A stretch of 64,000 nucleotides of DNA from Streptomyces diastatochromogenes (GTDB lineage: Bacteria; Actinomycetota; Actinomycetes; Streptomycetales; Streptomycetaceae), in contig JAPTYK010000001.1 of the NCBI GenBank assembly GCA_026913215.1, forward strand, positions 620,001 to 684,000, in the 5' to 3' direction. This document shows positions 50,991 through 61,549 of the stretch, in pieces. A program made the translations under genes and the position numbers. The notes below the pieces were generated by a model. It was not told the origin of the DNA, ran no database searches, and worked only from the letters and a program-made list of their open reading frames with translations. Each line of letters opens with the position of its first letter. The first letter of the stretch is position 1.

Positions 50991-51955
50991 GAGAGCTCCA
51001 CTCGGTCGCGGCGCGTGACGCGGCGGATCAGCAGGATCAGGACCGCGGTGACCAGGACGACGAACACGCCCATGGCCGCGCCCTGCCCCAGGTCGGGGAC
51101 GGTGTGGCCGCCGGAGACGGTGATGTACTGCTGGACGGCCACCGTGCGCGCTTCGAGCGGCGGGTCGCCGGGGGTGCCGCCCGTGGTGAACGCGAGCACG
51201 ATCTCGAACACCTTGAGGCTGTTGACCACCCACAGCACGGCGGCCACGGAGAACACGTCCCAGGTCAGCGGGAGCGTGATGTACCGGAACTGCTCCCACT
51301 TGGTGGCCCCGCTGAGGTGGGCGTCCTCGTAGAGGTGCGGGGGGATCGCGTCCACGGCCGACATCATCAGGGCGATGTAGAAGCCGGTCGACGACCACAC
51401 CAGGCCGGCGATGACGCACCGGAACACCAGGTCGGGGCCGAGCCAGGGCAGCCCCTCGATCCCGACCGCGCCCAGGAGTTCGTTGACCGCTCCGTCGGGG
51501 TTGAGCAGGAAGCCGACGGCCGCGCCGACGGCGATCGCCGAGATGATCATGGGCAGGAAGACGACGGACCGGATGAACGCGCGGCCCTTCGCCTGCCGCA
51601 GCACGGTCATCGCCAGGAACGTGGCCGCGAAGACGGCGGCGCCGCCGCCCACGGCCAGGACGAGCGTGTTCCCGAACGAGGAGCGGAACGCGTCGTTCTG
51701 GAGGAGGGAGGTGTAGTTCCTCAGCCCTCGCCAGGACATCTCGGCGCCGGGGCCGGCCCAGCGGTGGAGGCTGACCCAGACCCCGTACAGCGCGGGCCCG
51801 ACGAACAGGGCGGTGTAGAGCACGAGCGCCGGGAGCAGGAGGGGCCAGAAGGCCCGCTCCCGCGCCGGGCGCGGCCTGCGCCGCCCGCGTTCCCTCACTG
51901 GTGTGCTCGGACGGGAGTCGCGCGGGATCCTGACCGCGGTCGCGCTCATGGTCAC
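50987..51955 (-). CDS. Carbohydrate ABC transporter permease, MalF type
   Basis: The intact 322-residue protein has a basic N-terminal tail, FWPLLLPALVLYTALFVGPA as its first membrane segment, and the EAA-type loop EDAHLSGATKWEQFRYITLP. It forms the channel with the MalG-type partner. The start may be the GTG at 51955 (MTMSATAV) or the ATG two codons later. It overlaps the downstream permease gene by 4 bases. Confidence 0.92.
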   Translation of the reverse strand: MTMSATAVRIPRDSRPSTPVRERGRRRPRPARERAFWPLLLPALVLYTALFVGPALYGVWVSLHRWAGPGAEMSWRGLRNYTSLLQNDAFRSSFGNTLVLAVGGGAAVFAATFLAMTVLRQAKGRAFIRSVVFLPMIISAIAVGAAVGFLLNPDGAVNELLGAVGIEGLPWLGPDLVFRCVIAGLVWSSTGFYIALMMSAVDAIPPHLYEDAHLSGATKWEQFRYITLPLTWDVFSVAAVLWVVNSLKVFEIVLAFTTGGTPGDPPLEARTVAVQQYITVSGGHTVPDLGQGAAMGVFVVLVTAVLILLIRRVTRRDRVELS

Positions 51956-51980
51956 CTGTTTCGGACGTCGGGGAGGCGGG

Positions 51981-53275
51981 TCAGCCGTTGGAGGCGATGA
52001 AGGTGGCGGTCTTCCGCCGGCCCTGGGCGACGAACTCCTCCGCGGAGAGCTTTCCGCCGAGGAGCTTGTCGTCGAGCGGCAGGAAGACGTCGGTCCACCA
52101 GGCGTTCAGGCCGGGGGCGCCGTCGTACGGCTTGTGGACCGCGGTGGCCCCGGTGATGGCCTTCTGCAGGCTGATCAGGTTGCCGGGCGCGGGGACGTCG
52201 GAACGGGAGGGATGTTCAGCGCCTCGGTGCCGATGCGCGCGGTGTACTTCTTCTGCTGGAAGAAGGCGAGGAACCTCTTCGCGGCCTCGGGGTGCCTGCC
52301 CTTGGCGTTGACGCCCCAGCCGAGCGTCCCCGCCTCGACGGAGTTCTTTCCGCCGGCCGGGTACTGGAAGGAGTTGATCCGCGCGTCGGCGGGCAGTTTG
52401 GACTTGACCTCGCTGGTCAGCCAGGTGCCGTTGATGTTCAGGTCGTAGCCGCCGGCGGCGAACCGGTCCTGGGCGGCGGGGAACTTGGTGGCCGTGAAGT
52501 CCTTCTGGAAGTAGCCGCCCTCGGCGAGCTTCTGCACCTGCCGGGCCGCGGCCAGCACTTCCGGCCGGTCCCAGGCCCTGGCGTCGGTGCCGAGCGCGTA
52601 CAGGCTGCCGGCGCCGTGGGCGCGGACCAGGGCGGAGTAGAACCAGTACGCGTTGTAGAAGGGGACCGTGCCGTCCTGGCCGAGGGGGGTGCGGCCGGCC
52701 TTCTTGGCCTTGTCCAGGTAGGCGAGGAACTCGTCCCAGGTGCGCGGGGGCCGGGCAGCCAGGTCGGGGTGCCGGGTCGCGTCGAACCACACGCCGGTCG
52801 AGATGACCGTGTGCGGGATGAGGGCGAGGCCCTTCTCGTCGGACGAGGCCTGCTTGGCGGCGGGCGACAGCACCTCGCCGACGGTCTTGCCGTCGCCCGG
52901 GATCTTCGCGGTGAGCACGTCGTCGAGGGGGGCCAGCAGGTTCTGGGCGCGGAACTTGGCGATGTTGTCGGTGGCGGTGTCGAAGAGGTCGGGGCCCCGG
53001 CCGGCGGCCATCTCGGTGGGGAGGCCGTCCGTGCCGTTGCGGCCCATCCACTTCACGTCGACCTTGACGCCGGTCTGCGCGGTGAAGTCGGCGATGGCCG
53101 CCTGGAAGATCTTGGCCTGCGGTTCGTCCGCGCCCCAGGTCGCCGTGTAGGAGAAGGAGTTCGCCTCCTCCCCCGAGGCGGCGTCGCCGCCGTTCTTCTT
53201 GCCGCAGGCGGTGGTGGTGAGGGCCAGGGCGCCGAGCAGGGCGAAGGCGGTCACCCGTGAGCTGAGCTGCTTCAT
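51981..53275 (-). CDS. Extracellular sugar-binding lipoprotein of an ABC transporter
   Basis: MKQLSSRVTAFALLGALALT followed by TTACGKK is a lipoprotein signal. The mature protein has the CUT1 binding-protein pattern: FTAQTGVKVDVKWMGRNGTD, AAGRGPDLFDTATDNIAKFR, HTVISTGVWFDATRHPDLAA, TWDEFLAYLDKAKKAGRTPL, and NINGTWLTSEV. A frame change lies at about 52197. The restored length of about 430 residues is normal. The ATG overlaps the stop of the oxidoreductase gene (ATGA). The ligand is probably an oligosaccharide, perhaps with amino sugars in view of the nearby GH20 gene; this is inference. Confidence 0.9.
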
Positions 53276-54563
53276 CGCGTCTTCTTTTCTGGGAGGTCCA
53301 GCGGGGGAAGGCCGGTCACCGTGCGGGTGCGGCGGGCGGTCTCGGCGGCCCAGACCACGCGGTGCGTGGCGAGGCTCTCGCGGCCGGTGGACCGGATCGA
53401 CGTCGGGTCTCCGCTGCTCACGGCCTCGACGAAGGCGTCGAGCAGTGCCTCGTCGCCGCCGCCGTGGCCCTCGGCCGCCGAGGCGTCGGCTCCGGTGCCG
53501 GTGTCGACGGTGGTGTGGCTGTCGGTGAGGAAGTCGTGGACGCGGAGCCGTACCCCGTCGCCCTCGATGGAGCCGTGGGTGCCGAAGATCCGGGTCTTGC
53601 GGTGTTCCAGGGCGGCGAAGGCCGTCATGGTGAAGCTGGCGGTGGTGCCGTCGCCGAACTCCATGTCGACGACCTGGCTGTCGACGACGTCGTTGTCCGC
53701 GCCGTACACGCAGCGGCCGTACGGTCCGTCCCGCAGGGCCGTCAGCACGCCCTGTTCCGTGTGGTCGTCGGTGACGGCGGACAGCGGCCACCACTCCTTG
53801 GCCGGATCGCCGAGGCAGCCCAGGTAGATCCGGCGGGCGGAGTACGGGCAGCCGGCCTCCACGCGGCAGTCGAGGCAGCGGGCGGCGGCTCCCTCGGGCC
53901 GCTTCTCCGGGCGGAAGTGCACGAGGTTCCCGAAGGAGGAGACCCGCTCCGGGAGGGCCCCCTTGATGTGGACCATCCAGTCCAGGTCGTGGCAGGCCTT
54001 GGCGAGGAGCATCGGCGCCGACGCGGCCTCGTTGCTCCAGTTGCCCCGTACGAAGGAGTGGGCCTGGTGCCACCAGCCGACCTGTTCCAGGTGCTGGATG
54101 TTCATGACCTCGCCGATGCGGCCCTCGGCCAGGAGCTCCTTGAGCACCTCGGTGTAGCGCGTGTACCGCATGACGTGGCAGACGGCGAGGAGGACGCCGT
54201 GGCGTTCGGCCGCCTCGGTGATGCGGACGGCCTCCTCCTCGGTCGGCGCCATCGGCTTCTCCAGGAGCAGGTGGTAGCCGCGTTCGGCCGCGAGGACCGC
54301 GGGGCCGACGTGCATGCGGTCCTGGGTCGAGATGATCGCGGCGTCGGCGAGCCGGTCCCGGTCGAGCAGGTCGCGCCAGTCCGCGAAGACGTTCCCGGCC
54401 GGGATGCCGTGCTCCGCGGCGAAGCGCGTGCGGCGCTCCTCGTCCGGTTCGGCCACCGCCACCACCCGGGCGCGGCCGGTGGCCAGGGCGCGGCGGGCAT
54501 ACCCGTGCCCCGTAACCCCGCCCCGATGACGGCAAGTCGGACTTCGGAACCCCTCATCGACAC
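53272..54563 (-). CDS. Gfo/Idh/MocA family oxidoreductase
   Basis: The N-terminus reads VRLAVIGAGLRGTGYARRAL once a frame change at about 54495 is restored: a Rossmann NAD(P) loop. The sequence continues VVAVAEPDEERRTRFAAEHG, DAAIISTQDRMHVGPAVLAA and LLLEKPMAPTEEEA, where EKP is the conserved catalytic lysine motif. Later come the Cys-rich RCLDCRVEAGCPYS, known from a subset of this family, and HDLDWMVHIKG. Such enzymes oxidise or epimerise sugars or inositols. It opens the leftward sugar operon and overlaps the binding-protein gene. The start may be the GTG at 54563 or the ATG at 54557. Confidence 0.88.
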
Positions 54564-54648
54564 GTCCTCCGTGGCTTGCGGCCTACTAATGAAGGATGTT
54601 TTTATTTGTGGACTGAGTTCCTGTCAATACGTGTGGAGGAGTCGGTAG
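54564..54648. promoter_or_regulatory. Divergent promoter region of the sugar operon and ROK gene
   Basis: This 85-base gap is AT-rich in its centre (54585-54640, including ATGTTTTTATTTGTGGAC). It must hold promoters for both directions. ACTAATGAAGGA at 54585-54596 resembles the element before the beta-helix gene and is a candidate ROK operator. Confidence 0.5.
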
Positions 54649-55992
54649 TTGAAGATCCGGGGCAGCGACGGCTCGCGCTTGAGAAGGATCAACCTGGTCG
54701 CCACCCTGCGCGCGCTGCGGGGGGAGCCGCCAGTGGGGCTCACCGAACTCGCGGCCCGCGCGGGCCTTTCCCGCCCGACCGTCGAGGGACTCGTCGAGGA
54801 TCTGCTCGGCCAGGGGTGGCTGAGCGAGATGCCCCGGGAGAGCGGGCAGATGGGCCGGCCGCGGCGGCTCTTCCGGTTCCGCGCCGAGGCCGGACACGTC
54901 CTCGGGATCGACGTGGGCTCGTCCAGCGTCCGCGCCACGGTCTGCGACCTCGACGGCGTGGCGGCCGGCCGGTGCACCCTCCGGGCCGACGCCTCCTCCG
55001 GGCGCGCCGAACGGCTGGCCGTCATGCGCGCCGCGGCCGCCGGGCGCTCTCCGCCGCCGGGGTCCCCGCCGGCGCGGTGACGGCCGTCTGCGTGGGCACG
55101 ACCGGGGTGGTGACCGCGACGGGAACGGTGCGGCTCTCCGACAGCCTGCCCGAGTGGACCGGTCTCGACCTGGCGGCCGAGGTGGGCCGGGACTTCGACG
55201 CCCCAGTCCTCGTCGAGAACGACTGCAACCTGGCCGCCCTCGCGGAACGCTGGGCCGGCGTGGCCCAGCAGGTCGACGACGTGGTCTTCGTGCTGTCCGG
55301 CATGCGCACCGGCTGCGGCATGCTCATCCGGGGCGAGCTGCACCGCGGCCGCCGGGGCGCGGCCGGGGAGATCGGCGCCCTTCCGCTCGTCGGCTGGCAC
55401 CGGGCCCCCGCCCACCTGGCCGCCTTCCGGGACTGCCCCGGGGACCCCGCCCGAGGAGACGGGCGGCCTGGTCTTCGCCGCGGCCAGGTCCGGCGACCCG
55501 CGGCGCGCTGGGCCGTGGAGCAGTTCGCCCACGACCTGGCCGAGGGCATCGCCGCGCTCGTCCTCACCGTCGACCCCGACCTCGTCGTCCTCGGCGGCGG
55601 AGTGTCCCGCTCCGCCGACGTCCTGATGGAGCCCTCCGCCGCCACCTGGACCCGCTCTGCCTGGAACCGCCCGCCCTCGCGATCTCCGGCCTCGGCGACC
55701 AAGCGGTGGTCCTCGGAGCCGTACGCCACGCCCTCGACCACGTCGACGCACGCCTGTACGACGTCGACACACCACTGCCGGCGCCGCGACCGGCACGGGG
55801 CGCCGGGTCGGGGCGGCGCCGGGCACCGGCTCGGGGCCGACATCGGGCCGCGCTTCGGGGCGGCGGCGGGCCTCGCTTCGGGGACGGCTTCGGACTCCGC
55901 CTCGGGGCCGGCTTCGGAACTCGTTTCGGACCCCGCCTCAAGACCGGCGTCGGTACCCGCGTCGCGCCCGTCCCCGGCCGGCCGGTGCCTGA
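54649..55992 (+). CDS. ROK family transcriptional regulator
   Basis: The winged HTH LTELAARAGLSRPTVEGLVE lies near residues 33-52. The ROK (sugar-kinase-like) domain follows: HVLGIDVGSSSVRATVCDLD with the DxGxx phosphate loop, VLVENDCNLAALAERWAG and GCGMLIRGELHRGRRGAAGE, then GEIGALPL. The zinc-binding Cys cluster of active ROK kinases appears only as FRDCPGD. Frame changes occur at about 55045, 55445, 55470 and 55645. After about 55790 the sequence becomes a low-complexity Ala/Ser/Pro or Arg/Gly tail in every frame, and the stop (55992 or 56003) overlaps the GH20 start. It probably represses the divergent sugar operon. Confidence 0.8.
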
Positions 55993-57542
55993 CGTGGAGT
56001 TGATCCCCGGCCGACCTCGGCCCACCGTCGCCCGGGACCTTTCCCCTCACGCCCACGACCTCGCTGACGGCGGGCGAAGGTGCACGGGAGGCGGCGGCGC
56101 TGCTGCGGGAGCTGCTGCGCCCGGCCACCGGGTTGCCGTTCGCTCCGGCCGGGGTAGCGCGCGGGGGCACGATCGTCCTGGCCGTCGATGAGCGGGCGGG
56201 GTGGGAGCTCGGTGCCGAGGGGTACCGCCTGGATGTCATGCCCGAGCGGGTGCTGCTGGTGGCGGCCGCGCCCGCCGGGCTGCTGCGCGGTGTCCAGACG
56301 CTGCGTCAGCTGCTGCCGGCCGAGGCGTGGGGGACCGGCCGGTCCGGGGTGTGTGCTGGAGCTGCCCTGCGGGTCCGTACGGGACGTGCCGCGCTTCCGC
56401 TGGAGGGAGCCCATCTGGACGTGGCGCGCTGGTGGATGCCGACCGGGTTCCTGTTCCGTTACGTGGATCTGCTCGCCGCGCACAAGCTGAACGTCCTGCA
56501 CCTGCACCTCACCGACGACCAGGGCTGGCGGATGGAGATCGGGAGCCGTCCCCGGCTCACGGAGGTGGGGGCCTGGCGGTCCCGCAGCATGGCCGGGGCG
56601 CTCGCCGAGGAGCGGTACGACGACGTCCCGCACGGCGGTTTCTACACCCGGCGCGAGCTGGGCGAGCTCGTCGCGTACGCGGCCCGGCGGGGGGTCCGCG
56701 TCGTCCCCGAGATCGATCTGCCGGGCCACACGCAGGCGGCGCTCGCGGCCTACCCGGAACTGGGCGGCGGGACCGGCCCGGACGAGCGCGTCGAGGTGTC
56801 CCCGCTGGGGCGTGCACGACCGGATCCTGGACGCCTCCGACGCGTCCCTGGACTTCTGCCGCGACGTCCTGGAGGAGGTCCTCGACGTCTTCCCCTCCCG
56901 TTTCGTGCACATCGGCGGCGACGAGGTGCCGACCACCCGCTGGCGGAGCTCCCCCGCCGCCCGGCGCAAGGCGCGCGAGCTCGGGCTGACCGTCGACGGG
57001 CTGCACGGCTGGTTCACCGGGGAGCTGGACGCCTGGCTGCACGCGCGGGGCCGCCGGACCGTCGGCTGGGACGACGTGCTCGTCGCCGGGCGGGCGCGCC
57101 CGCTGTCCGAGGGCGCGACGGTGATGTCGTGGCTGGGGGCCGACGGGGCGCTCGCCGCCGCGGCCGCCGGACACGAGGTGGTCATGACTCCGTACGACTG
57201 GACCTATCTGGACTACGGCCAGGCCGAGGGCCCGGACGAGCCGCTCTCCATGGGCCATGTCACCACCCTGGAGAAGGTCTACGCCTACGAGCCGGTCCCC
57301 GCATCCCTGACGGAGAGCCAGGTCCTCGGCACCCAGGGCCAGTTGTGGACCGAGTACCTCCCGACGCCGGAGCGCGTCGAGTACGCGGCCTTCCCCGGCT
57401 CTGCGCGCTCGCCGAGGTGGCCTGGTCGTCGCCGTCCGGCCGGTCCTACGGGAGTTCCTGGGCCGGCTGCGCCCGCACCTGGCCAGGCTGGACCGGATGG
57501 GCGTGCGCTACCGGCCGCTCGACGCGCCCTCCCCGGGACTGA
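55985..57542 (+). CDS. Glycoside hydrolase family 20 beta-N-acetylhexosaminidase
   Basis: A GTG at 55985 begins MPDVELIP. The GH20b domain reads REAAALLRELLRPATGLPFA and LLRGVQTLRQLLPAEAW. The catalytic barrel includes LEGAHLDVARWWMPTGFLFR, LNVLHLHLTDDQGWRMEI, VVPEIDLPGHTQAALAAYPE and FVHIGGDEVPTTRW, whose Asp-Glu pair (GGDE) is the catalytic signature. The later SWLGADGALAAAAAGHEVVM and WTEYLPTPERVEYAAFPRLC are also typical. Frame changes occur at about 56020, 56350, 56810, 57400 and 57440. About 515 residues, no signal peptide. The enzyme removes terminal GlcNAc or GalNAc from oligosaccharides and so fits the neighbouring transporter. The exact end is uncertain because it overlaps the MFS gene. 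Confidence 0.86.
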
Positions 57543-58720
57543 CCCGCGCCTCCCGTCCGTCGGTCGCGGCGGGCCGGGACGAGGGCCGTGAGCATCAGGG
57601 CGGCGGTGAGGGCGAAGGCCGCCGGGTAGCCGGTCCGGGCCGCGAGGAGCCCGAAGCCGACGGCCCCGACGCCCATGCCCGCGTCGAAGGCGAAGTTCCA
57701 CAGGGCGCTGACGGTTCCGTAACCGGAGGCGGGGACCCTCGCGTACATCAGCGTCAGGGTGGTGTTCTGGGTGACGCCGAAACCGATCCCGAACAGGGTC
57801 ACGCCGATGACGACGGCGACCGGGCTGCGGGTCAGGGCGGTGAGCAGCGTTCCCCGGCCGCGAGGACGAGGCCGGGCAGCAGGAGCGCGGCCGGCCCGTG
57901 CCGGTCGCCGTGCCGGCCGACCACCCAGCGGGCGGCGGTCGCCGCGGCGGACTGGGCGAACAGGGCCGTGGCGACGACGCCCGAGGAGGCCGAGGGACGG
58001 CGAGCGGGAGGAAGGTGACGAGGATGCCGGTGGCGAGCGCGGTGGCCGCGAAGACGAGGGCGGGCCGCAGCAGCGCGCCCGTCCGGAACCCGGCGGCCAT
58101 CCCGATCGCCCCTCCGGGGCCGGATCGCGGTCCGGCAGGCCCGGCACCGAGACCACGGCGGCCAGCGCGGCCACGGCTCCGGCGGCGAAGACGGGCCCGT
58201 ACCCCACGTGCGCCGCGAGCCACACGCCCAGCGGCAGCGCCACCAGCGACGGGACACCGGACACGATGCCGACGAGCGCGAGTCCCTCGCCCCGGCGTTC
58301 GGCCGGTATGAGGGCTGCCGTCAGGGCGCCCCCGCGACGACCGTGAAGGCGAAGCCCAGTCCGCGCAGGACGCAGATCGCCGCGACCCAGACCGCGCTGC
58401 CGGACGCGGGGAACGCGAACGCGGGCGCGCCGAGGAGGACGAGGCCCGTCACCAGCGCGAAGCGGTAGCCGAAGCGGGCGACGAGCCGGGGGTGACCAGC
58501 TCGCCTCCCACCGTGGCCAGCATCAGCGCGCCCGTGGCGAGCCCGGCGGCGTCGCCGTGGCCGCCGCCGGATTCCTCGGCGTAGAGGGGACGACCGACAG
58601 GAGCAGATAGAAGCTCGTCGAGGCGCCGATGATCGAGACGAAGCGCAGCAGCAGGGGCCGCGTCACCAGGGGCGGCCGTGAACCAGCGGCCCCTTCTTGG
58701 GAGTTGAGCGTCTTGGTCAC
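57446..58720 (-). CDS. MFS transporter
   Basis: The GTG at 58720 begins MTKTLNSQEGAAGSRPPLVT, then the first helix LLLRFVSIIGASTSFYLLLS. Twelve helices are spread over several frames: AGLATGALMLATVGGELVTP, VVAGGALTAALIPAERRGEG, ALVGIVSGVPSLVALPLGVW, GIGFGVTQNTTLTLMYARVP and SALWNFAFDAGMGVGAVGFG. The RGEGLALVG segment is typical of the class with YfcJ/YhhS-like exporters. Frame changes occur at about 58590, 58495, 58335, 58120, 58000 and 57855. Length is about 400 residues. Its C-terminus overlaps the end of the GH20 gene. It is divergent from the MocR gene by 46 bases, so it is the likely target. Confidence 0.74.
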
Positions 58721-58766
58721 CCGACGACGCTATGGCCCCGGCAGGCCGCCGGTAAGATCCGATTCC

Positions 58767-60170
58767 ATGCCTCTGGAGTGGTCCGGTCTGTCGCCCGAGC
58801 TGCTGCTCGTCGTCGACCGGGACCGTGGCGGGCCGCTGCGCTCCCAGCTGGAGCTCGGGCTGCGGGACGCGATCCGGACCGGGCGCCTCGGGGTCGGCGA
58901 ACGGCTGCCCTCCTCCCGCGAGTTGGCCCGTGTGCTCGGGGTGTCGCGCGGGCTCGTGCAGGAGTGCTACGCCCAACTGCAGGCCGAGGGTTATCTCGTG
59001 ACGCGCGTCGGCTCCGCCACCCGGGTCGCCACCGGCGCGGGGACACCGCCGGCGCCCCCGTCGCCGCCCCCGGCCCCTTCGCGTCTGACGGCCGACTTCA
59101 CCTGGGGCGTCCCGGATCTGGCCGGCTTCCCGCTCGCGGACTGGCTGTGGGCCATGCGCGAGGGGCACGCGCCATGCCGGCGTCGGCGCTCGGATACGGA
59201 GATCCGCGCGGCAGTACGGAGCTGCGCGAGGTCCTCGCCGGGTATCTGCGGCGGGTGCGCCGCCGCGGCGGATCCGGAACGGACGGTGATCTGCTCCGGC
59301 TACGCCCAGGGTCTCGGCCTGGCCCTGCGCGCCCTGGCCGGGACGGGCGTCCGCACGGTGGCGTACGAGGACCCCGGCTCGCCGGCGGCGGTCTCCTCGG
59401 CCGCGGCCTCGGCGGGGATGTCGGCGGTGCCCGTGCCGGTCGACGAACTCGGCGTCGACGTGCGGGCGCTCGCCGCGACCGGCGCCCGCGCCGTCGTCGT
59501 GACCCCGCCCACCAGTGGCCCACCGGCGTCGCCCTGGCACCGGAGCGGCGGCTCGCGCTGATCGAGTGGGCCAGGAGCCGGGACGCGGTGATCGTCGAGG
59601 ACGACTACGACGCCGAGTTCCGGTACGACCGGGAGCCGGTGGGCGCCCTGCAGGGCTAGCCGCCGACCGGGTGATCTCCTGGGCACGGTGAGCAAGTCCC
59701 TCGCTCCGGCCCTGCGCATCGGCTGGATGCTCTGTCCGGCGGCGCTCACCGGAGCGGTCGTCGAGCAGAAGCGGCTGAGCGACCGCGGGTCGCCCACGCT
59801 CGACCAGCTCGCCCTGGCGAGGATGATCGAGTCCGGCCGCTTCGACCGGCACCTGCGGCGGATGCGGGCGACCTACGCGGCCCGGCGCTCGGCCCTGGTG
59901 GCGGCGCTCGCCGAGCACGCCCCGAGGTCGGGGTGAGCGGCCTCGCGGCGGGCTTCCACGCGGTCGCCCGCCTCGCGGGACCGGCCGACGAACAGGCCCT
60001 CGTCGCCGCGCCCGCGCCCGGTCCGTCGGCCTCTACGGCATGAGCGCCTGCCTCACCTCTCCTCGGCGGAGCCGGGTCCGGTGCGGCTGGTCCTGGGCTT
60101 CGGCAATGTCGGCGAGCGCGCCATCACGGCGGGCGTGGCGGCGGTCGGTGACCTGCTGAGGGGCCGGTAG
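58767..60170 (+). CDS. MocR/PdxR-type regulator (GntR HTH fused to aminotransferase fold)
   Basis: The N-terminal GntR domain reads LRSQLELGLRDAIRTGRLGV and RLPSSRELARVLGVSRGLVQ. After a Pro-rich linker the aminotransferase-like domain has ADFTWGVPDLAGFPLADWLW, ALGYGDPRGSTELREVLAGY, VICSGYAQGLGLALRALAG, VIVEDDYDAEFRYDREPVGA and VSKSLAPALRIGWMLCP, whose SKSL lysine binds PLP. Frame changes occur at about 59170, 59270, 59515, 59660 and 59925-60010. Length is about 467 residues. MocR proteins sense PLP or amino compounds; here the divergent MFS gene is the likely target. Confidence 0.85.
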
Positions 60171-60314
60171 GACGGCTCCGCGACGGTCGGGCGCCGACGG
60201 CTCCCGACCGGTCCGTGGAAAAAACTTCGACGGAAGGCGAATCCTCTCGGGGCCTCCCCGTCTCTTGTGTGCGTACCGGCCGAACGGGCCGGACCGAACC
60301 GGGAGGAAACAGCA

Positions 60315-60407
60315 ATGATGGTCACCGCTCTCATCGTGGTCGGCGTGGTGCTCGTGGGTGCGTGCGGCTGGCACCTGATGCGGCGCTTCAACCGGAGCCG
60401 TGGCTGA
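60315..60407 (+). CDS. 30-residue single-span membrane micro-protein
   Basis: ATGATG at 60315 follows a strong ribosome site GGGAGGAAAC. The product is MMVTALIVVGVVLVGACGWH followed by LMRRFNRSRG: one hydrophobic span with a positively charged C-terminus, as in known small membrane proteins. It stops 41 bases before the ECF sigma gene and is probably co-transcribed with it. The good ribosome site and the charge pattern support expression; function is unknown. Confidence 0.55.
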   Translation: MMVTALIVVGVVLVGACGWHLMRRFNRSRG

Positions 60408-60448
60408 CCGGCGCCCGCGCGCGGGACGCCTTCCGGTAGGAGTACCTC

Positions 60449-61047
60449 ATGAACCAACGTTTCCACTGGCCGGACGAGCGGCTGATCAGGGCCGCCCAGG
60501 ACGGCGACGTCACGTCGCTCACCACCGTCGTCATGGAATCGCAGCCGCACGTGCGGAAGTTCGCGCTGTCGCTGTGCGCCTCGCCGCAGGACGCGGAGGA
60601 CGCGGCACAGGAGGCGTTGATCATCCTCTACCGGAAGATCGGCACCCTGCGGGCCACCGGCGCGCTCGCCTCGTGGATGTTCCGGATCGTGCGCAACGAG
60701 TGCCTCCGGCAGGTACGGCTGCTCGTCGCACGGCGCGACGAGCAGCCGGCCGGGCCGGAGGCGGGCGCGGAACCGTCCGCCGAGGAGGCGGTGCTGTACC
60801 GGCTGGAGGTGGAGCGGATCGCGGCGGCGGTCGGCGCCCTCCCCGCGACCAGCGGCAGGTCCTCGTCATGCGGGACGTGCAGGGCCTGCCGGGCAGGACC
60901 GTCGCCCACGCGCTCGGTCTGAGCCCCGCCGCGATGAAGTCGCGGCTGCACCGGGCGCGCACGGCCCTGCGCCACGCGCTGGAAACCACCGACCGGGCAT
61001 CGGACCGGGCCGTCGACCACCCCGTCGAAGGAGACGCACGACCATGA
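60449..61047 (+). CDS. ECF-type RNA polymerase sigma factor
   Basis: MNQRFHWPDERLIRAAQDGD starts the protein. Region 2 has KFALSLCASPQDAEDAAQEA and LASWMFRIVRNECLRQVRLL; region 4, after a frame change at about 60850, has RQVLVMRDVQGLPGRTVAHA followed by LGLSPAAMKSRLHRARTALR. About 198 residues. The stop overlaps the next gene's ATG (ATGA), so the downstream membrane protein is translated in step with the sigma factor, which is how anti-sigma factors are usually arranged. Confidence 0.88.
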
Positions 61048-61496
61048 ACACCACGGTGAACCTCGTGAAGCCCCGTCCGGGCGCGAAGGCCCCGGTCATC
61101 GCACCCTCCGCGTCGTCCGCGCCGGCCCCGGTGCCGGACTTCGCCAGCCGCTCCGTCCCGCGCCACCTGGCGCGCGGCGCCGTCGGCTTCGGGCTGATCA
61201 TCGGCTCGATCGCCCTCGTGCCCGTCGCCGGCCCGGTCACCCTGCTCGCGGCCCCGCTGGCCCTGATCGCCTTCCGCGGCTGCCCGACCTGCTGGATGGT
61301 CGGCCTGGCGCAGACCGTCTCCCGGGGCCGCCTGGAGCGCCGGTGCGTCGACGGCGTCTGCACCCTCACCAAGACGGACCCGGCGACCACCGAGGCCGAC
61401 CCGGCGATCACCAAGGCCAACCCGGCGGCCACCGAGGCGGACCCGACGGCCAAGGCGACCACGGCGGCCAAGGCGGCCCCGGCGGCCAAGGGCTGA
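61044..61496 (+). CDS. Membrane protein with CPTCW and CxxxxC motifs
   Basis: The intact 150-residue protein has a Pro/Ala-rich N-terminus, a hydrophobic hairpin AVGFGLIIGSIALVPVAGPV followed by TLLAAPLALIAF, then RGCPTCWMVGLAQTVSRGRL and CVDGVCTL. The tail repeats TEADPA / KANPAA / TEADPT and ends in an Ala/Lys-rich stretch. The CPTC and CVDGVC cysteines resemble redox or metal sites; the core is similar to small DUF2892/YgaP-like membrane domains. It overlaps the ECF sigma gene by 4 bases. A role as a non-classical anti-sigma partner is a hypothesis. Confidence 0.6.
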   Translation: MNTTVNLVKPRPGAKAPVIAPSASSAPAPVPDFASRSVPRHLARGAVGFGLIIGSIALVPVAGPVTLLAAPLALIAFRGCPTCWMVGLAQTVSRGRLERRCVDGVCTLTKTDPATTEADPAITKANPAATEADPTAKATTAAKAAPAAKG

Positions 61497-61549
61497 CCCG
61501 AGATCGCCATGTGCGCGCCGCACACGGCGAGTTGACCTCCACTCTCCCT

